NCBI GenBank assembly: GCA_026874595.1
Contig: CM049310.1
Span: 30,381,558 to 30,445,557, forward strand
Reading direction: 5' to 3'
DNA from: Sipunculus nudus
Taxonomy: Eukaryota > Annelida > Sipuncula > Golfingiida > Sipunculidae
DNA length: 64,000 nucleotides
The number at the start of each line of letters is the position of its first letter. The first letter of the stretch is position 1. Shown in pieces: positions 36,280-48,000 of the stretch. The notes beneath the pieces were generated by a model. It had not been told where the DNA came from, ran no database searches, and worked only from the letters and a program-made list of their open reading frames with translations. A program made the translations under genes and the position numbers.

Positions 36280-36600
36280 CTCATCTATACGCTCACGTCA
36301 TAACTGGTCAAAAGGAATTGCACGGGCGGCATTCTTCAAAGCCTTCACCGCTGGAAAGCGATGGAGTCACGTGAACTTTTGTCAAAAATAGGAGTAGGTA
36401 CTTTGCATAATTTATGCGTTGACCTTAATTAATATGCCCAAGAACAAGCTGTCCCCGTTTTCTTGACAGCGCATTCACTTGTGCTCGTTTTAAAAGTTAG
36501 CTCGCTTGAGTATCATATCGCTGCGCGCAGTGAATCTCTTATATGCCCGCGCTTGACATGTCACGGAGGAACCGGCACTTTCTTTTCACAGAAATATAAC
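36280..36600. promoter_or_regulatory. CpG-retaining region with CRE- and E-box-like sites
   Basis: Unlike its AT-rich surroundings this stretch keeps CpGs and holds CTCACGTCATAAC (CRE-like, about 36,292), GGAGTCACGTGAAC (CACGTG E-box, about 36,362) and clustered GCGCGC. It lies in the interval between the two divergent genes. A regulatory role is inference; no transcription start can be assigned. Confidence 0.22.
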
Positions 36601-37029
36601 GCCAGTTCTTGCGAAATCGTATTTAATTGAATGAAACCTGGGTTTTGATCACTTTGCAACAATTTTTATATAAATTGATTCCACAGAACGATGTCGTGCC
36701 TATGTTAGTTAATATACTTTGACAGTTATAAACAGTCAATAAGATCGTCGATCGTGAAGTTTTATGATTCAGATTGGAACGGTGTTAATGCAAATGTCCA
36801 ATAAAGATATACAGAAGCCTAGCTGAAATTATGAGAGTAAATATATAAAATAGGATTATGTTGTTTTATTTTTTCTATGGTAATTTTATTTTACTTTACA
36901 CACAACTTGTTAAAAGATGTGCCACCACAAATTTCATTAAGAACTGTTATAATAATTAATTTTTTAAATATGACCTGTAAATTCAGAGGGTCAGAATTGG
37001 AAAACTAAATTAGCATCTGAATACACTTA

Positions 37030-37603
37030 TGTTACACAAATGCCCTACCCCTGGTATTACCGGGGGAACACCCGATGACATCATGGCTACCAGGGGAGAT
37101 TCCCTTGGGGTTAATGCCACCTGATGCAGATCTCTTGGGTTGACCAATGACCACTGAGCTGGCGATGCAGGGCTGGAAAGACTGATACATGAGCCATGTA
37201 CCAGCCCAGCCCAGTCTCTTAGGCCCGGGACTTGTGAACACTGCAGATGTGCGGGTGTTTGTCCCACAGGGCTTTGAGCCTCTCTGGTCCATCTTAGCAG
37301 AAGCTGAGATTATAGGGACCAGGGAAACCTGGACAGCCACATTCTGGTTCGTATTTGTATATAATTGTTATGTAATATCAGTCAAGGGCATGATTTTTTA
37401 TGTACCGGTAATCATGTAGTTTCTTTTGTAATAAATTCTTGTGGCCACTAATTGACTTTTATCTGCCTTAGTCAATATTGTCTGTTGGATGCATGGAGCA
37501 GTATTTGTAAATTCAGCCACGCTACCCAAACTAATAAATTACAAAAACCCCATCCCTGTAATACTGTTTATCAGAATTAGGGGTGGGGCCCATTTTTGTT
37601 TCA
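37030..37603 (+). repeat. Left LTR of the non-coding retroelement
   Basis: Matches 40,715-41,288 at an offset of 3,685 bp. Contains an AATAAA at 37,430-37,435. Short open frames on both strands (for example minus 37,032-37,340) are shadows present in both LTRs. Confidence 0.85.
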
Positions 37604-39119
37604 TTGGCGGCAGCGGTTTTTCGGCCCATGCTTTCATTCTTTTATGTTAGCTTTTATGTCGGTTTAGCTTAGATGAGTTGCTGATTTTAATATATTCTTG
37701 TTGCACTGTTGACAGTTAATTTAACTGTATAAAACTGCTATTCTTTGGTTTTACTTAAAGTATCTTCCCTAACAGGCTAGTCTGCTCCTATGCTTTTGTT
37801 CTTTAAGGCCACACCAATCAAGTTTTCTTAGCACAGATCTGCCTTGATTGGCCACCTTGCTATGCATGTTTCACTATAGTAATTTAAAAATCAGGATCAC
37901 TTTTGCATCTCTTTAAACTTCATACCGTTCTGTTTGTGGCTTCACATTTTCTGTGATTCATTTTGGCCTCCTCCATTTTCACTCGGTGTAAAATTTCTGT
38001 TTTTGTTCCTTCAACCATGCATGGTTTTCCTTGCTTGGCCTTATTTTCATCAGTTACTTGTTGCTTTCTGCCAGTGGCTTGTCTCACGGGATCTTGTTTC
38101 ATCTCCTGGTGATACAGCCTCGGGCTCCGTCCACACGGGGTCATATGGCCATTGGTTTCTGGTTACATTCTCTGCTTAGTTCAACCCCTTGACATTGTCT
38201 TTCCTGATTACTAAGACACTTCACAGTAATTTAGTCTTGCTGGTCTGTGGCATGTCCTTTTGTGAAACTAAACCAGGGAGGTATCCTTGGGTTGTTAGGT
38301 CAGCTCTAGGGAGAGCTGTATTTTCAAAGGGAGGGGGTAAGGGCCATACACTTTGCAGATGGCATCGTCACATGGCTTTGGGGTGTTTCCCACCTCATTA
38401 AGTAGCAGGAATGCTGCTGAGACATTTGTGGACAGACAAGCAGCTGTCCCTGTGTCCTCTCCCCCATGATCAGGGGGGGTCTGCCGTGCAGTGCCCACTG
38501 GCTGTCATGGGATCAAGTGACACCATGTGTGATACACGTGTAGTCTTTGTCACCCAGCCTCTATACCTGGTAATGTTTCTACTCTGTATGGAATAATCCA
38601 TAACACAGAAATGTGCTACCTGGTGGACAGAGATGCTGACAAGAACCTGTTGTTGTTGTGAAACAGGAAAAAGTAAAAGTAATATAAATTTGTGTAATAT
38701 TTTAGTTGTAAGTTATGGGTTAGTAAATATTATTTAGAATTAAAGTTGTCAGAAACAAACATTTTACACTTTCGATATATAAGAAGTTATATACCATGGA
38801 CTTGTTATCTTTCAAATGTTCTATGTATGTTGGTCATTATATACCTTGAAGTATAAATAAATATCTTTATCTGCTAGTATGCCTAATATCATGTATGACT
38901 TGCTTCAGGGATTACTATTGCTTTCTTATTTGTAATGTAAACATATAATTTGTCAATGTAATGCATGCTGGTCATTCTTCTTTTAGTGCTGTAAATGTTA
39001 TGTTAGTATTTTATATACCTGTGTTGAACTCAAAGAAATTCCTTGAGTTAACTGTAGAATAATGTTATTTTATGGTAGCATCGTATGTTCATATATGTAT
39101 GTATACGTGATAATGAAAG

Positions 39120-39140
39120 TATATATATATATATATATAA
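39120..39140. repeat. (TA)n tract inside the LTR element
   Basis: First of three TA runs in the interior; the longer ones are at 39,275-39,326 and 40,019-40,058. They separate copies of the hairpin motif. Confidence 0.85.
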
Positions 39141-39152
39141 TAAAGGAAACAG

Positions 39153-39271
39153 AGCTGCACGAACCATGTAATTTAGCCTGGGGGCATGACCTATAAACCC
39201 CCCTTGCACTGACTTGGGCGTGACGGCAATGTATATATATATAAATTTGAATGAATGGAATAGCTATACAC

Positions 39272-39328
<57 letters not shown>

Positions 39329-39980
39329 TTTATGTTCATGTTAAGGTATATATACATGTATATCACTGAAGATCTATAGTAAAATGGGGCTGCTCACAAC
39401 GGTCTGTTCTAAGGGCATGCAAAATTTTAAAACCCCTCCCAGAACTGAAGCAGCAGATCCTTACATGATGTTATAGTATCAATGAGCTACTGCTTGCACT
39501 GGCCTATGAAAGGGCATGCTGAAAATTAAACCCCTTTCAGACCCGGTGCAGCAGTAGCTTCTACATGTGTGCATGTGTATGTGTATCTGTACATGTATAT
39601 ATATATTGAATATATTTATGTATGCTATTTGATCAGGGCATAACCAAAGTCCTCATTGACAATTTTGAGTGCTGTGCTTGCGACCTCATTGTTTTTAATG
39701 TTTATAGTGGAACTATTTAGAAATGAACTCTCTAGTTGCATTTATTACAGATATTTTGTTTTTAGAATTTTGATTATATCTTAATATGTATGTGTATGTG
39801 CATTTAGATTTAGGAGCAGGGCTGCGCGCATCGGTCTGTACAGGGCATGACGGATTTAAACCCCTAGCAGGCTTGGTGCGGTGGCGCCTTTAAACATTTA
39901 AATTAAGAGTTGCTGTTTGTATCGGCCATACTGAGGGCATGAAAATAATACCCCTCCCAGAGCCGATACAGCAGTAACTC
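39153..39980 (+). ncRNA. Five copies of a structured hairpin motif inside the LTR element
   Basis: GGGCATG followed 10-17 nt later by an AAACCCCT-like string occurs at 39182, 39413, 39512, 39843 and 39934. In copy 3 the outer arms 39,486-39,502 (GCTACTGCTTGCACTGG) and 39,543-39,558 (CCGGTGCAGCAGTAGC) pair over 16 bp with one bulged T. The inner arms TGAAAGGG (39,507) and CCCTTTCA (39,532) pair perfectly. Copy 5 pairs GTTGCTGTTTGTATCGGC (39,909) with GCCGATACAGCAGTAAC (39,962), with the bulged T in the same place. At least five stem positions differ between the two copies by pair-preserving changes. Copies 2 and 4 fold less well; copy 1 is diverged. The covariation suggests selection on RNA or single-stranded structure; function unknown. 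Confidence 0.5.
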
Positions 39981-40011
39981 GTATGTGTATGCATATGTGT
40001 GTATGTGTATG

Positions 40012-40061
<50 letters not shown>

Positions 40062-40714
40062 CATATATTTCAATTTTATGTACTTATCAGGTATAAATAT
40101 GTACATGATAAGATCCTTAACTATGTGCTGTAGACTTGTATTAGTTCTTAGCGGTAATCTGATGGTTAATCATAAGTCCGGTGACTCTGTGTCACAAGTG
40201 TGCCAGTGATCCGGGAAATTTATTATTCATCAGATTAAATTTCATGTTTTATACTCTAGGGTGTTACCCCATCATTTATATTACCAGCTTATTTAAGTAT
40301 GTTTATCCTTGTATAGGATAATGTAAACCTTTGTAGTTTTTGTTGTGTTTGAGTATTATGACTTTATTAGCTTTATCATCTGTGTGGTGAAGATATATTG
40401 ATATTAGGCTGATCTTAATCCTCTTATTTTTTGTATATGTGACCAATGTATTTTTATCAAATTGTAACTCGTGCATGCCTTATGATTAAACTTGTTCCTG
40501 TATTTTGTATTTCCGCCACTGTAAACATGTGTTTATTGTGGATATTGGCACTTTACAAATATAGGTAGTAAATAAATAATGATATTTTTTTATGTTTAAC
40601 TGAGCCATAGGTTGATGGCCTGTTGGCCCCGAATAGACTAGATGTGGTTAAATTTTATTAATGGTTATTAATAAGGTGAGCTCGCGAGGACGCATCGCTC
40701 TAGGGTGGGGATAG

Positions 40715-41288
40715 TGTTACACAAATGCCCTACCCCTGGTATTACCGGGGGAACACCCGATGACATCATGGCTACCAGGGGAGATTCCCTTGGGGTTAAT
40801 GCCACCTGATGCAGATCTCTTGGGTTGACCAATGACCACTGAGCTGGCGATGCAGGGCTGGAAAGACTGATACATGAGCCATGTACCAGCCCAGCCCAGT
40901 CTCTTAGGCCCGGGACTTGTGAACACTGCAGATGTGCGGGTGTTTGTCCCACAGGGCTTTGAGCCTCTCTGGTCCATCTTAGCAGAAGCTGAGATTATAG
41001 GGACCAGGGAAACCTGGACAGCCACATTCTGGTTCGTATTTGTATATAATTGTTATGTAATATCAGTCAAGGGCATGATTTTTTATGTACCGGTAATCAT
41101 GTAGTTTCTTTTGTAATAAATTCTTGTGGCCACTAATTGACTTTTATCTGCCTTAGTCAATATTGTCTGTTGGATGCATGGAGCAGTATTTGTAAATTCA
41201 GCCACGCTACCCAAACTAATAAATTACAAAAACCCCATCCCTGTAATACTGTTTATCAGAATTAGGGGTGGGGCCCATTTTTGTTTCA
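40715..41288 (+). repeat. Right LTR of the non-coding retroelement
   Basis: Matches the left LTR. Immediately preceded by the purine-rich tract AGGGTGGGGATAG expected to prime plus-strand synthesis. Confidence 0.85.
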
Positions 41289-41292
41289 CTTA

Positions 41293-44200
41293 ACAGTAGG
41301 GCCTATATATAACTTGAATATCGCATTCTTGTCATAATGTAACATGTCACATTTAAAGTTTATATATGAACTGTTTTTTTCCTTCTTTATTTTTAATAAG
41401 AATTATGAATGATCAGACTATACAATAAATGTTCCTGTTACAGTCTCAGCTATGGTACTGGTAATAAAATCTGCATTTGGCTTGAACTGAATTTTTCAGC
41501 AATGAATGAAATTTTACACACACAACATTTTTCCCATTCCATTAGATCTGTATACACAGTAGTATAAAAATGTACATTACAAGTTACATTAAGACTTGAC
41601 ATATATTTATATCTTTTTATATGATTTAAAAACAGTAAATTAAACTATCTTGTCAGCTTAAATAATGGATCTGGCTCCCAGGAATACGAAACGGAATTGA
41701 AACGGAATTTGGTGATGAATGAAACGGAAAAGCCTTGTTTTTGAAACGGAAAATCATTGGCTCTAGACCGGATTCTATACCTGGGCCAAAAACATTTATT
41801 AGGGGTCCACCCTGGTCCGCGTATAGGTAGATTGATAATTTGTGGAAAGCTGCGTATCCGCGTGCGGATCCGCGTTTAGGGAGATCCCGACAACTGGGTT
41901 GTTAGCGAGCATTGTCATGTGAAATGTGGAACATTTTCCAAATAACATTTAGAAAAATTGCATTAAATCACTACAAGATGCTGTTTTATTTCGATTAAAA
42001 ATATATTCAATCAATACCTGTGCACTGGACCTCATTTACTGCTTAAATGGTTTCATGCCACTTACCATCAAACTCCATTTTGTTTTCTGTAGCAACCGGA
42101 GATCCGCAGTGAATAATAAATCAGCAGAAAATAAAAAAAAATATGCCCTTAGTTTCGAACAGCTCTAAAATATCAAATCCTTAAATATAATCCACCTCAG
42201 ATAAATAATATTTAAACATTAATTTTGTGAAAGACTGGAATTAGAATGTTTGATTGTTTGATGGGAGGGTGCCCACATGAAGGTCAAGGCTACTCCTGTC
42301 ACTGGCTGCCAAAAGGAGGGGGAAGCCAGAAGATAATTATATTGATCTGTATAGACCGTTGTGTCAGGTGCTGTCAGAGGATATATCCACGAAAACCAGC
42401 TATTATTAAATAAGGTATGGTACGAAGCGAACAGAAGTCATATATTGATTTTCAGAAATATTTAAAGATGTTTATAAATTTACACTGTGATAAGGTTGAA
42501 TGACTGAGCCAGTCTCACCAGACAGTCTCTGGGGTAAATCTCTAAAAGAAGTCACTGTGACTCTGTACACTCATGATTTCTCAAATATTGTAGTTTGGTG
42601 TCTACAACCTTAGTAGCTAGTGTTTAATTATTTTGGATCTGTTCAATCTGATTGTATCTGGCATTGTGGATCACAGTGTCTACATTTTTCATATCATACC
42701 TTTATTTACATTATTCAGTCCGTCAAACAGTATTACTTATATTTATTCACTCCAGCAAATTCAGGGGCAAGACTATAGAATACTTCACACATCTCCCTGA
42801 GTGTGAGATCAGAAAAAAGTTTTTATACCTAGCTGCTTGAAAAGTTGTCTCTTGACTTCAATACCACTTATTATTATCTGCCTCTAATTTCTTCATTACA
42901 TTAGTTATAATCATCATATCATCTGTCTGGATACACACATACCATGTCAAGACAGTACATGAGTGATTCTATGTTTGCTCAAATTCAGGTTATTCTTTGC
43001 ACAATAATAAGATGTTATAATAATGATATTATCAAGTATTTGCCTCGTAGGTTGCTGCAGTCTTGCAGCGCTGACATATATAGTAAACAATACAAGCGCT
43101 GCAGCCTCTGGCGGGGAGAGTCTATACTATCTAAGTTTGTACAGATCCATACAGACCCTCAGACACGTATATGCCTTGTGAAGCGTGAGGACACCAAACA
43201 AACCCCACATATTATAATTGTTACAGATGCTTAGACTCCGTTGGGACCAAAACTTTTGCTGGATGATCAGCATTAATAAAGTATGGGCACTTACTCTGGA
43301 TGAAGTCAGATATTGCATCGTCTCCGTCTCGCCGATGGCGCTTTTCGGTTGGAACAACCAATAGGAATCATTGACAACAAGCGATGTATGATGGGAAGGA
43401 TGCTTATGAAAATATGGTCTATCCTAGTGCACGGCACTGGCATTCCTGGGAAAAGCCCCCCTGAATTCATCTTTTGCATAGATTGCCCACCTAATTTGCA
43501 TGGGATTCCTTTTCCGGCGGTGTCCAGTTGGCATGCAACATCTGAACCCCGGCAGTTCAAAGGATAAAAAAACATTTACAGGCGCACATAAAAGTGATAT
43601 ATCGATTTAATTTGATACATAAAAAGTTTATTTCTATATATAAATACAAGATTGTTTCTCTATCGCACAACAAGCAGTGGTAAGTCATGTTACAGGTCCT
43701 TCCATGAACGGCAGGGTGAACTCTCACGGCCAGACGGTCGGACTCCATATCACAGATAAATGGAGTCCGTACGTGGCGGACTACCTCTTAGGTAGCCCAA
43801 TTTAATCAGACCCAATATTATTAGGCCCTGCCATATACTGAGTATGATAGCCATATGGTTTCTACAATATAAGCCATAGATTATGCATTGGATCCATTGC
43901 ATCTTCTGTTACTGCCGGTTTACTGCCTAACAACAAGCCACAGGATTACACTATTTTAACACTATTAAGTATGTGTTTCATGGTTTTGATAGCAACTAAA
44001 ATTAAACTTGGATCAGCATTTTTAAACATTTACTGACCTTTAAACTAGAGCCATATCAGCGAGTTTACTAGGGACGGAGAAGAACAGTCGTATGGGCGCA
44101 CTTGAATACCTCACTGGGAGCCTTGCTGACTCGAGGGACGGGGAGCCAGAGTTTTGTTCATTTTGTTTAAAGGAAGTGTGATGTGCTGGCATGGGGTTAT

Positions 44201-45014
44201 ACTTATAGACACCTGCTTACACTGGGTACAAGGGGTCTGGGTAGTGTGTAGGCTGAGGCTAAAACTAAGAAGTACATGTAGTCTGTTTCTCTGATCATAG
44301 TAATGGCAGAATTTAGAGGATATCTTACTAAGATGACTGAACTCATTAGAGCATCTTTTATTGTGTCATTTGATCAGTCAGAGGTCATATTTATCTCAAA
44401 CTATTTATATTATGAAACCTTATTATCTTTTGTGGTAAACCATAACCGTATTTGTGTGGGTAACACACTAGGTATAAACCATGATTAAACCTCTTACCTT
44501 AAAGTAAACCATAATGTATCTGTCAGGCAAAGTAAAAACTCCAATTTCAAGATATTCCAAAGGCATGCCAGACTGTGAAAATGAAATTGGGAAAATACTT
44601 TTTTGATGATGATGTTACTATAATCCTGATGTGAGGAATAATACTAGATTTATATACTGCATACAGTATTTTTCAACATCAGTACTAGTTGTTGTGTCAC
44701 ATTTGATGTATAATAACTCCAGACTAAGGCAGTGATGAATCATATTGTGGTAAAAATTACTTGATACATATATCTAGCAGACAGTTTTGTCACAAAGGGA
44801 TGCCACAACAGGTTTGAAAATTCAACATAGTCTGCCAACAGGGCAAATATTGTCTGGTGAGCACCAGGTTTTGAGAATATCCAACCTCTGTCTTCTTCTT
44901 TGCAGTGTAAATATTAACAAAAATGGATTAGAATATAATCATTAGTGGATTTTGAAAATCTGAATATATCAGTGCTGCTCAAATCAAACTATTGTTTTGT
45001 CTTAACAGCTGGCC
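41293..45014. other. Intergenic region upstream of MTMR9
   Basis: No coding exon recognised. CpG-richer sequence at 43,305-43,560 with GTTGGAACAACCAATAGG (CCAAT box near 43,359) is a candidate promoter for MTMR9, whose coding exon 1 is preceded by an acceptor (TTGTCTTAACAG, ending 45,008) implying an upstream 5' UTR exon. The frame at 42,944-43,234 is not recognisable. A compact hairpin lies at 43,739-43,769. Confidence 0.35.
43739..43769. repeat. Perfect 10-bp hairpin
   Basis: CGGACTCCAT, 11-nt loop, ATGGAGTCCG. A second hairpin (CTACCT, CTT, AGGTAG) follows within 25 bp. Paired short hairpins recall the ends of the other elements in this window, but no element body was defined. Confidence 0.5.
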
Positions 45015-48000
45015 ATGGAGTTTGCAGAGTTCATCCAGGCACCCAAGGTGGATGGAGTGAAGCTTCTGAGGCCGAACAAACCTTCAGTAGAAGGAACGCT
45101 GTGTATAACGGGACACCACCTAATACTCTCGTCAAGGCAGGACAACAAGGAGGAGCTATGGGTAGGTACCATAGTAACATCAAGCATGTATTTTCTCCCT
45201 CTGTTTGGTTGTCAGTTTTTCTCCTTTTTGTTAAATAAGAAATTTTTACGGAAGACTTTTACAAATCCACCGTTCATAACTTTTAAATGACAGGTAATAC
45301 TTGTGTAGTGTTCAGTTCTAGATTCATGGAAACAATTCATTAATGGCTTAGGACTGTAACTAATCCTGAAACTCATCATGAGTTCAGCTAGTTTATGACT
45401 TATCAGATCATGAACATTGAATATAGGCCTATTATGTTATGATCAGTATCTCCTCATATTTCTTGCTCAACAGCTGGTACTGTTTTCTTCCATTGCATAT
45501 TGTTTCAATCTAAATATTGTCCATCTTTTAAGGATCAAGATATCAGAATAAAATTGATTATACAGTAAAACCTTGCCTAACGAACATCACAGTTTAGTGA
45601 CCACCTGTGGTGTCTTAAAATATAATAATTATACATTGTGATATTGTAAGTTACTTTTCAGTCCAGGTTACCAGAATGTGATGCCAGCTAGGATGTCATG
45701 AAATGATGATGTTGATTGCAGATGTTACATAAAAACATTGATAGTGTAGAGAAGAAACTGAGTGGTTCTAGTGGTGTTGTGACACTGAAGTGTAAAGACT
45801 TCATGACATTACAACTAGAAATACCTACAGCAGAGGACTGTCTCAAAGTGTCTGTGTCTCTGGAACAACTCTCTAATATTGGTGAGTAGTTAGGAGTTCA
45901 AAGAGCCACCTCTGCTGGTTTTGTGAATGAACATGACAGTTTATCATTTAAAAAGTAAGTTTCTGTATAAAAACTCAGAAAACAACTTAATTACTAACAA
46001 ATTGGAGACAAACAGTCAAAATCTTGAGGTATAATTTACAAAATAATATATGAAAAAAAGATATGCCATAAATTGAACCTGCTTCTGAAAGTCAAGTAGA
46101 TTGATCCCGTGTAAACAGAATGATGGGAACTCATGCAAAAGTAAATTCAACCAGTCAGTTAAAAAAGAAAAGGTCTAGAAGTTCGAAACATTTAATCTTG
46201 GGAGTTCATAATTTGATCATTCATGAGATATATTATATGTTATTATCTAAACATTATGTTCACTTTACTAAGATAAGCTCTGAGTAGACTTTTGAAAAAA
46301 AAACAGTTGCCAGAGATGAAAAAGCACATTGGAAAACATGAGACTTTATAGTCAGCTCATAATAGATCTTTAACAGATAATTCTAGAGAGCAAGATGGTA
46401 TTTTGGATAATTTTTTTTCTTGTCATTATTTACCTAAAATGTATGAATTAAAATTAAAATCATTTAATAGAGTAACATTAGAGTGAATATATGATTCCAG
46501 TTAACTATAACCAGCAGTACATATGCTTTTACCCATGTTATCTGCTGTTGATACAGATAGTGTCAGTCTGGCCTACCCGTTTTTCCACCGACCAATGTTT
46601 GACATTCTGGAGGATGGCTGGCAAGCATTTGTACCAGAGACAGAGTTTAGCAGACTACTAAGTCAGTCAGAAGACTGGAGGATCTCACATGTCAATAAAA
46701 ACTTTGAGGTGAATATTAACAGTTTATCATCATATAAATAAGTTTGGTTTCCTCATCAAGATTTTTGTCATATTTTTTACATGAATTGCTCTGCCACTCT
46801 GACACGGTAGGTAGACCCTTTAATCATTGGAGGGGCAAAACTGCTGCCAGACTCGGCAGCCTTTCCAGGTGTTGCTCACAAAATCCATCAAGGTAATGGT
46901 CTGATGGCAGAGACCCTTTGATTCCATAAGTATTTAATTCACATAAAATTTATTTAAATGGGTGTTTAATGTGAAGTGATGACTATGACATAAGAGAGAC
47001 CATTTAGAGCAGAAAACAGTAATCATAGATCTACAGCTTAATTATTGTCAACACCAAACAAAGAAATGGACCTTGAAAGGTTAAAACCTGATACAGAATA
47101 TAAAGGTGCTTTTATTTTTATGTCTTATTCCAGGTCTGTCCAAGTTACCCACAGACCATTGTGGTGCCAAAGTCAGTTGATGATGAAACAATAAGACGAG
47201 TTGCAGAGTTCAGATATTTGGGAAGATTCCCTGTTTTGAGCTATTTCCATAAAATGAATGGGGTAAATGAACTTAAGGTTGTGACATATTATATAGGAAG
47301 GTTGCTATTACATGGTATCATAATGAACATTATTTTTTAAATGTTGATTTTAATTATTGTCGTTTTTTATGAATAGGTCAGAGAATATTTTATCATAGGG
47401 CAATTCATTTTATAATCTGAGATAGTTACTGGTAAATTAAACATGGTTATCATGATATCTCATGCTGGATATTGTATAAAAATGAGTTGTTTTTTTTAAT
47501 TTGAATTTTTTTATTTCATAAAGCTGTATAGTTAACCCCCCCAAAAAATGTTCATACATTTATGCTATTCATTAGGTCTTTGTGGATAAAAATTAAGGAT
47601 TGTTTCAAAATGTCTTCTTATGACTGAAGATCTTCACAGATTTGTTGTTTAATAGAGTTTTTTTAGATAATAGTGTTTTAAGTTTTCAGTTAAACATAAA
47701 AGTCTCAAAGATAAATAGGTAATGACTATTTTCATTCTGTAAATATGAAAGATAATTTCAGATTATATATAATACTGGAATTGTAATTTTTTATCTCAGT
47801 TAATATCTGAGATTTTTTCATGAAATGTTCTCAGAAATGTTTGTCTTGTTATACAGTTCATGATTTTCTGCTCTTTCAGACTGTAATGTTGCGTAGCAGT
47901 CAGCCAATGACAGGTCCCAGTGGAAAACGATGCAAAGATGATGAACGCCTGATAAATGCTGTGCTGGGTATCGGGAAGAGGGGGTACATTGTAGATACAA

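Larger units (their letters stand above)
37026..41292. mobile_element. Young LTR retrotransposon-like element without recognisable gag/pol
   Basis: Two 574-bp direct repeats (37,030-37,603 and 40,715-41,288) start TGTTACAC and end TTTGTTTCA. I found no difference between them by eye, and the frames they contain translate identically. Both outer flanks show CTTA (37,026-37,029 and 41,289-41,292), a 4-bp target duplication. A TGG-starting primer-site-like sequence (TGGCGGCAGCGG) lies 1 nt inside the left LTR and a purine tract (AGGGTGGGGATAG) abuts the right LTR. The 3.1-kb interior has no frame over about 82 residues and no recognisable Gag, protease, reverse transcriptase or integrase, so it must move in trans, like a LARD. 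It carries TA microsatellites and repeated hairpin motifs. Confidence 0.82.

Noticed and set aside
37032-37340. 102-residue minus-strand frame conserved at 40,717-41,025
   Set aside because: Both copies are the LTRs of one element; identity reflects recent insertion.
45162-45290. Continuation of MTMR9 exon 1 past the donor (VGTIVTSSMYFLPL...)
   Set aside because: The family sequence leaves here; TGG|GTAGGT is a good donor and exon 2 resumes the homologous protein in phase.
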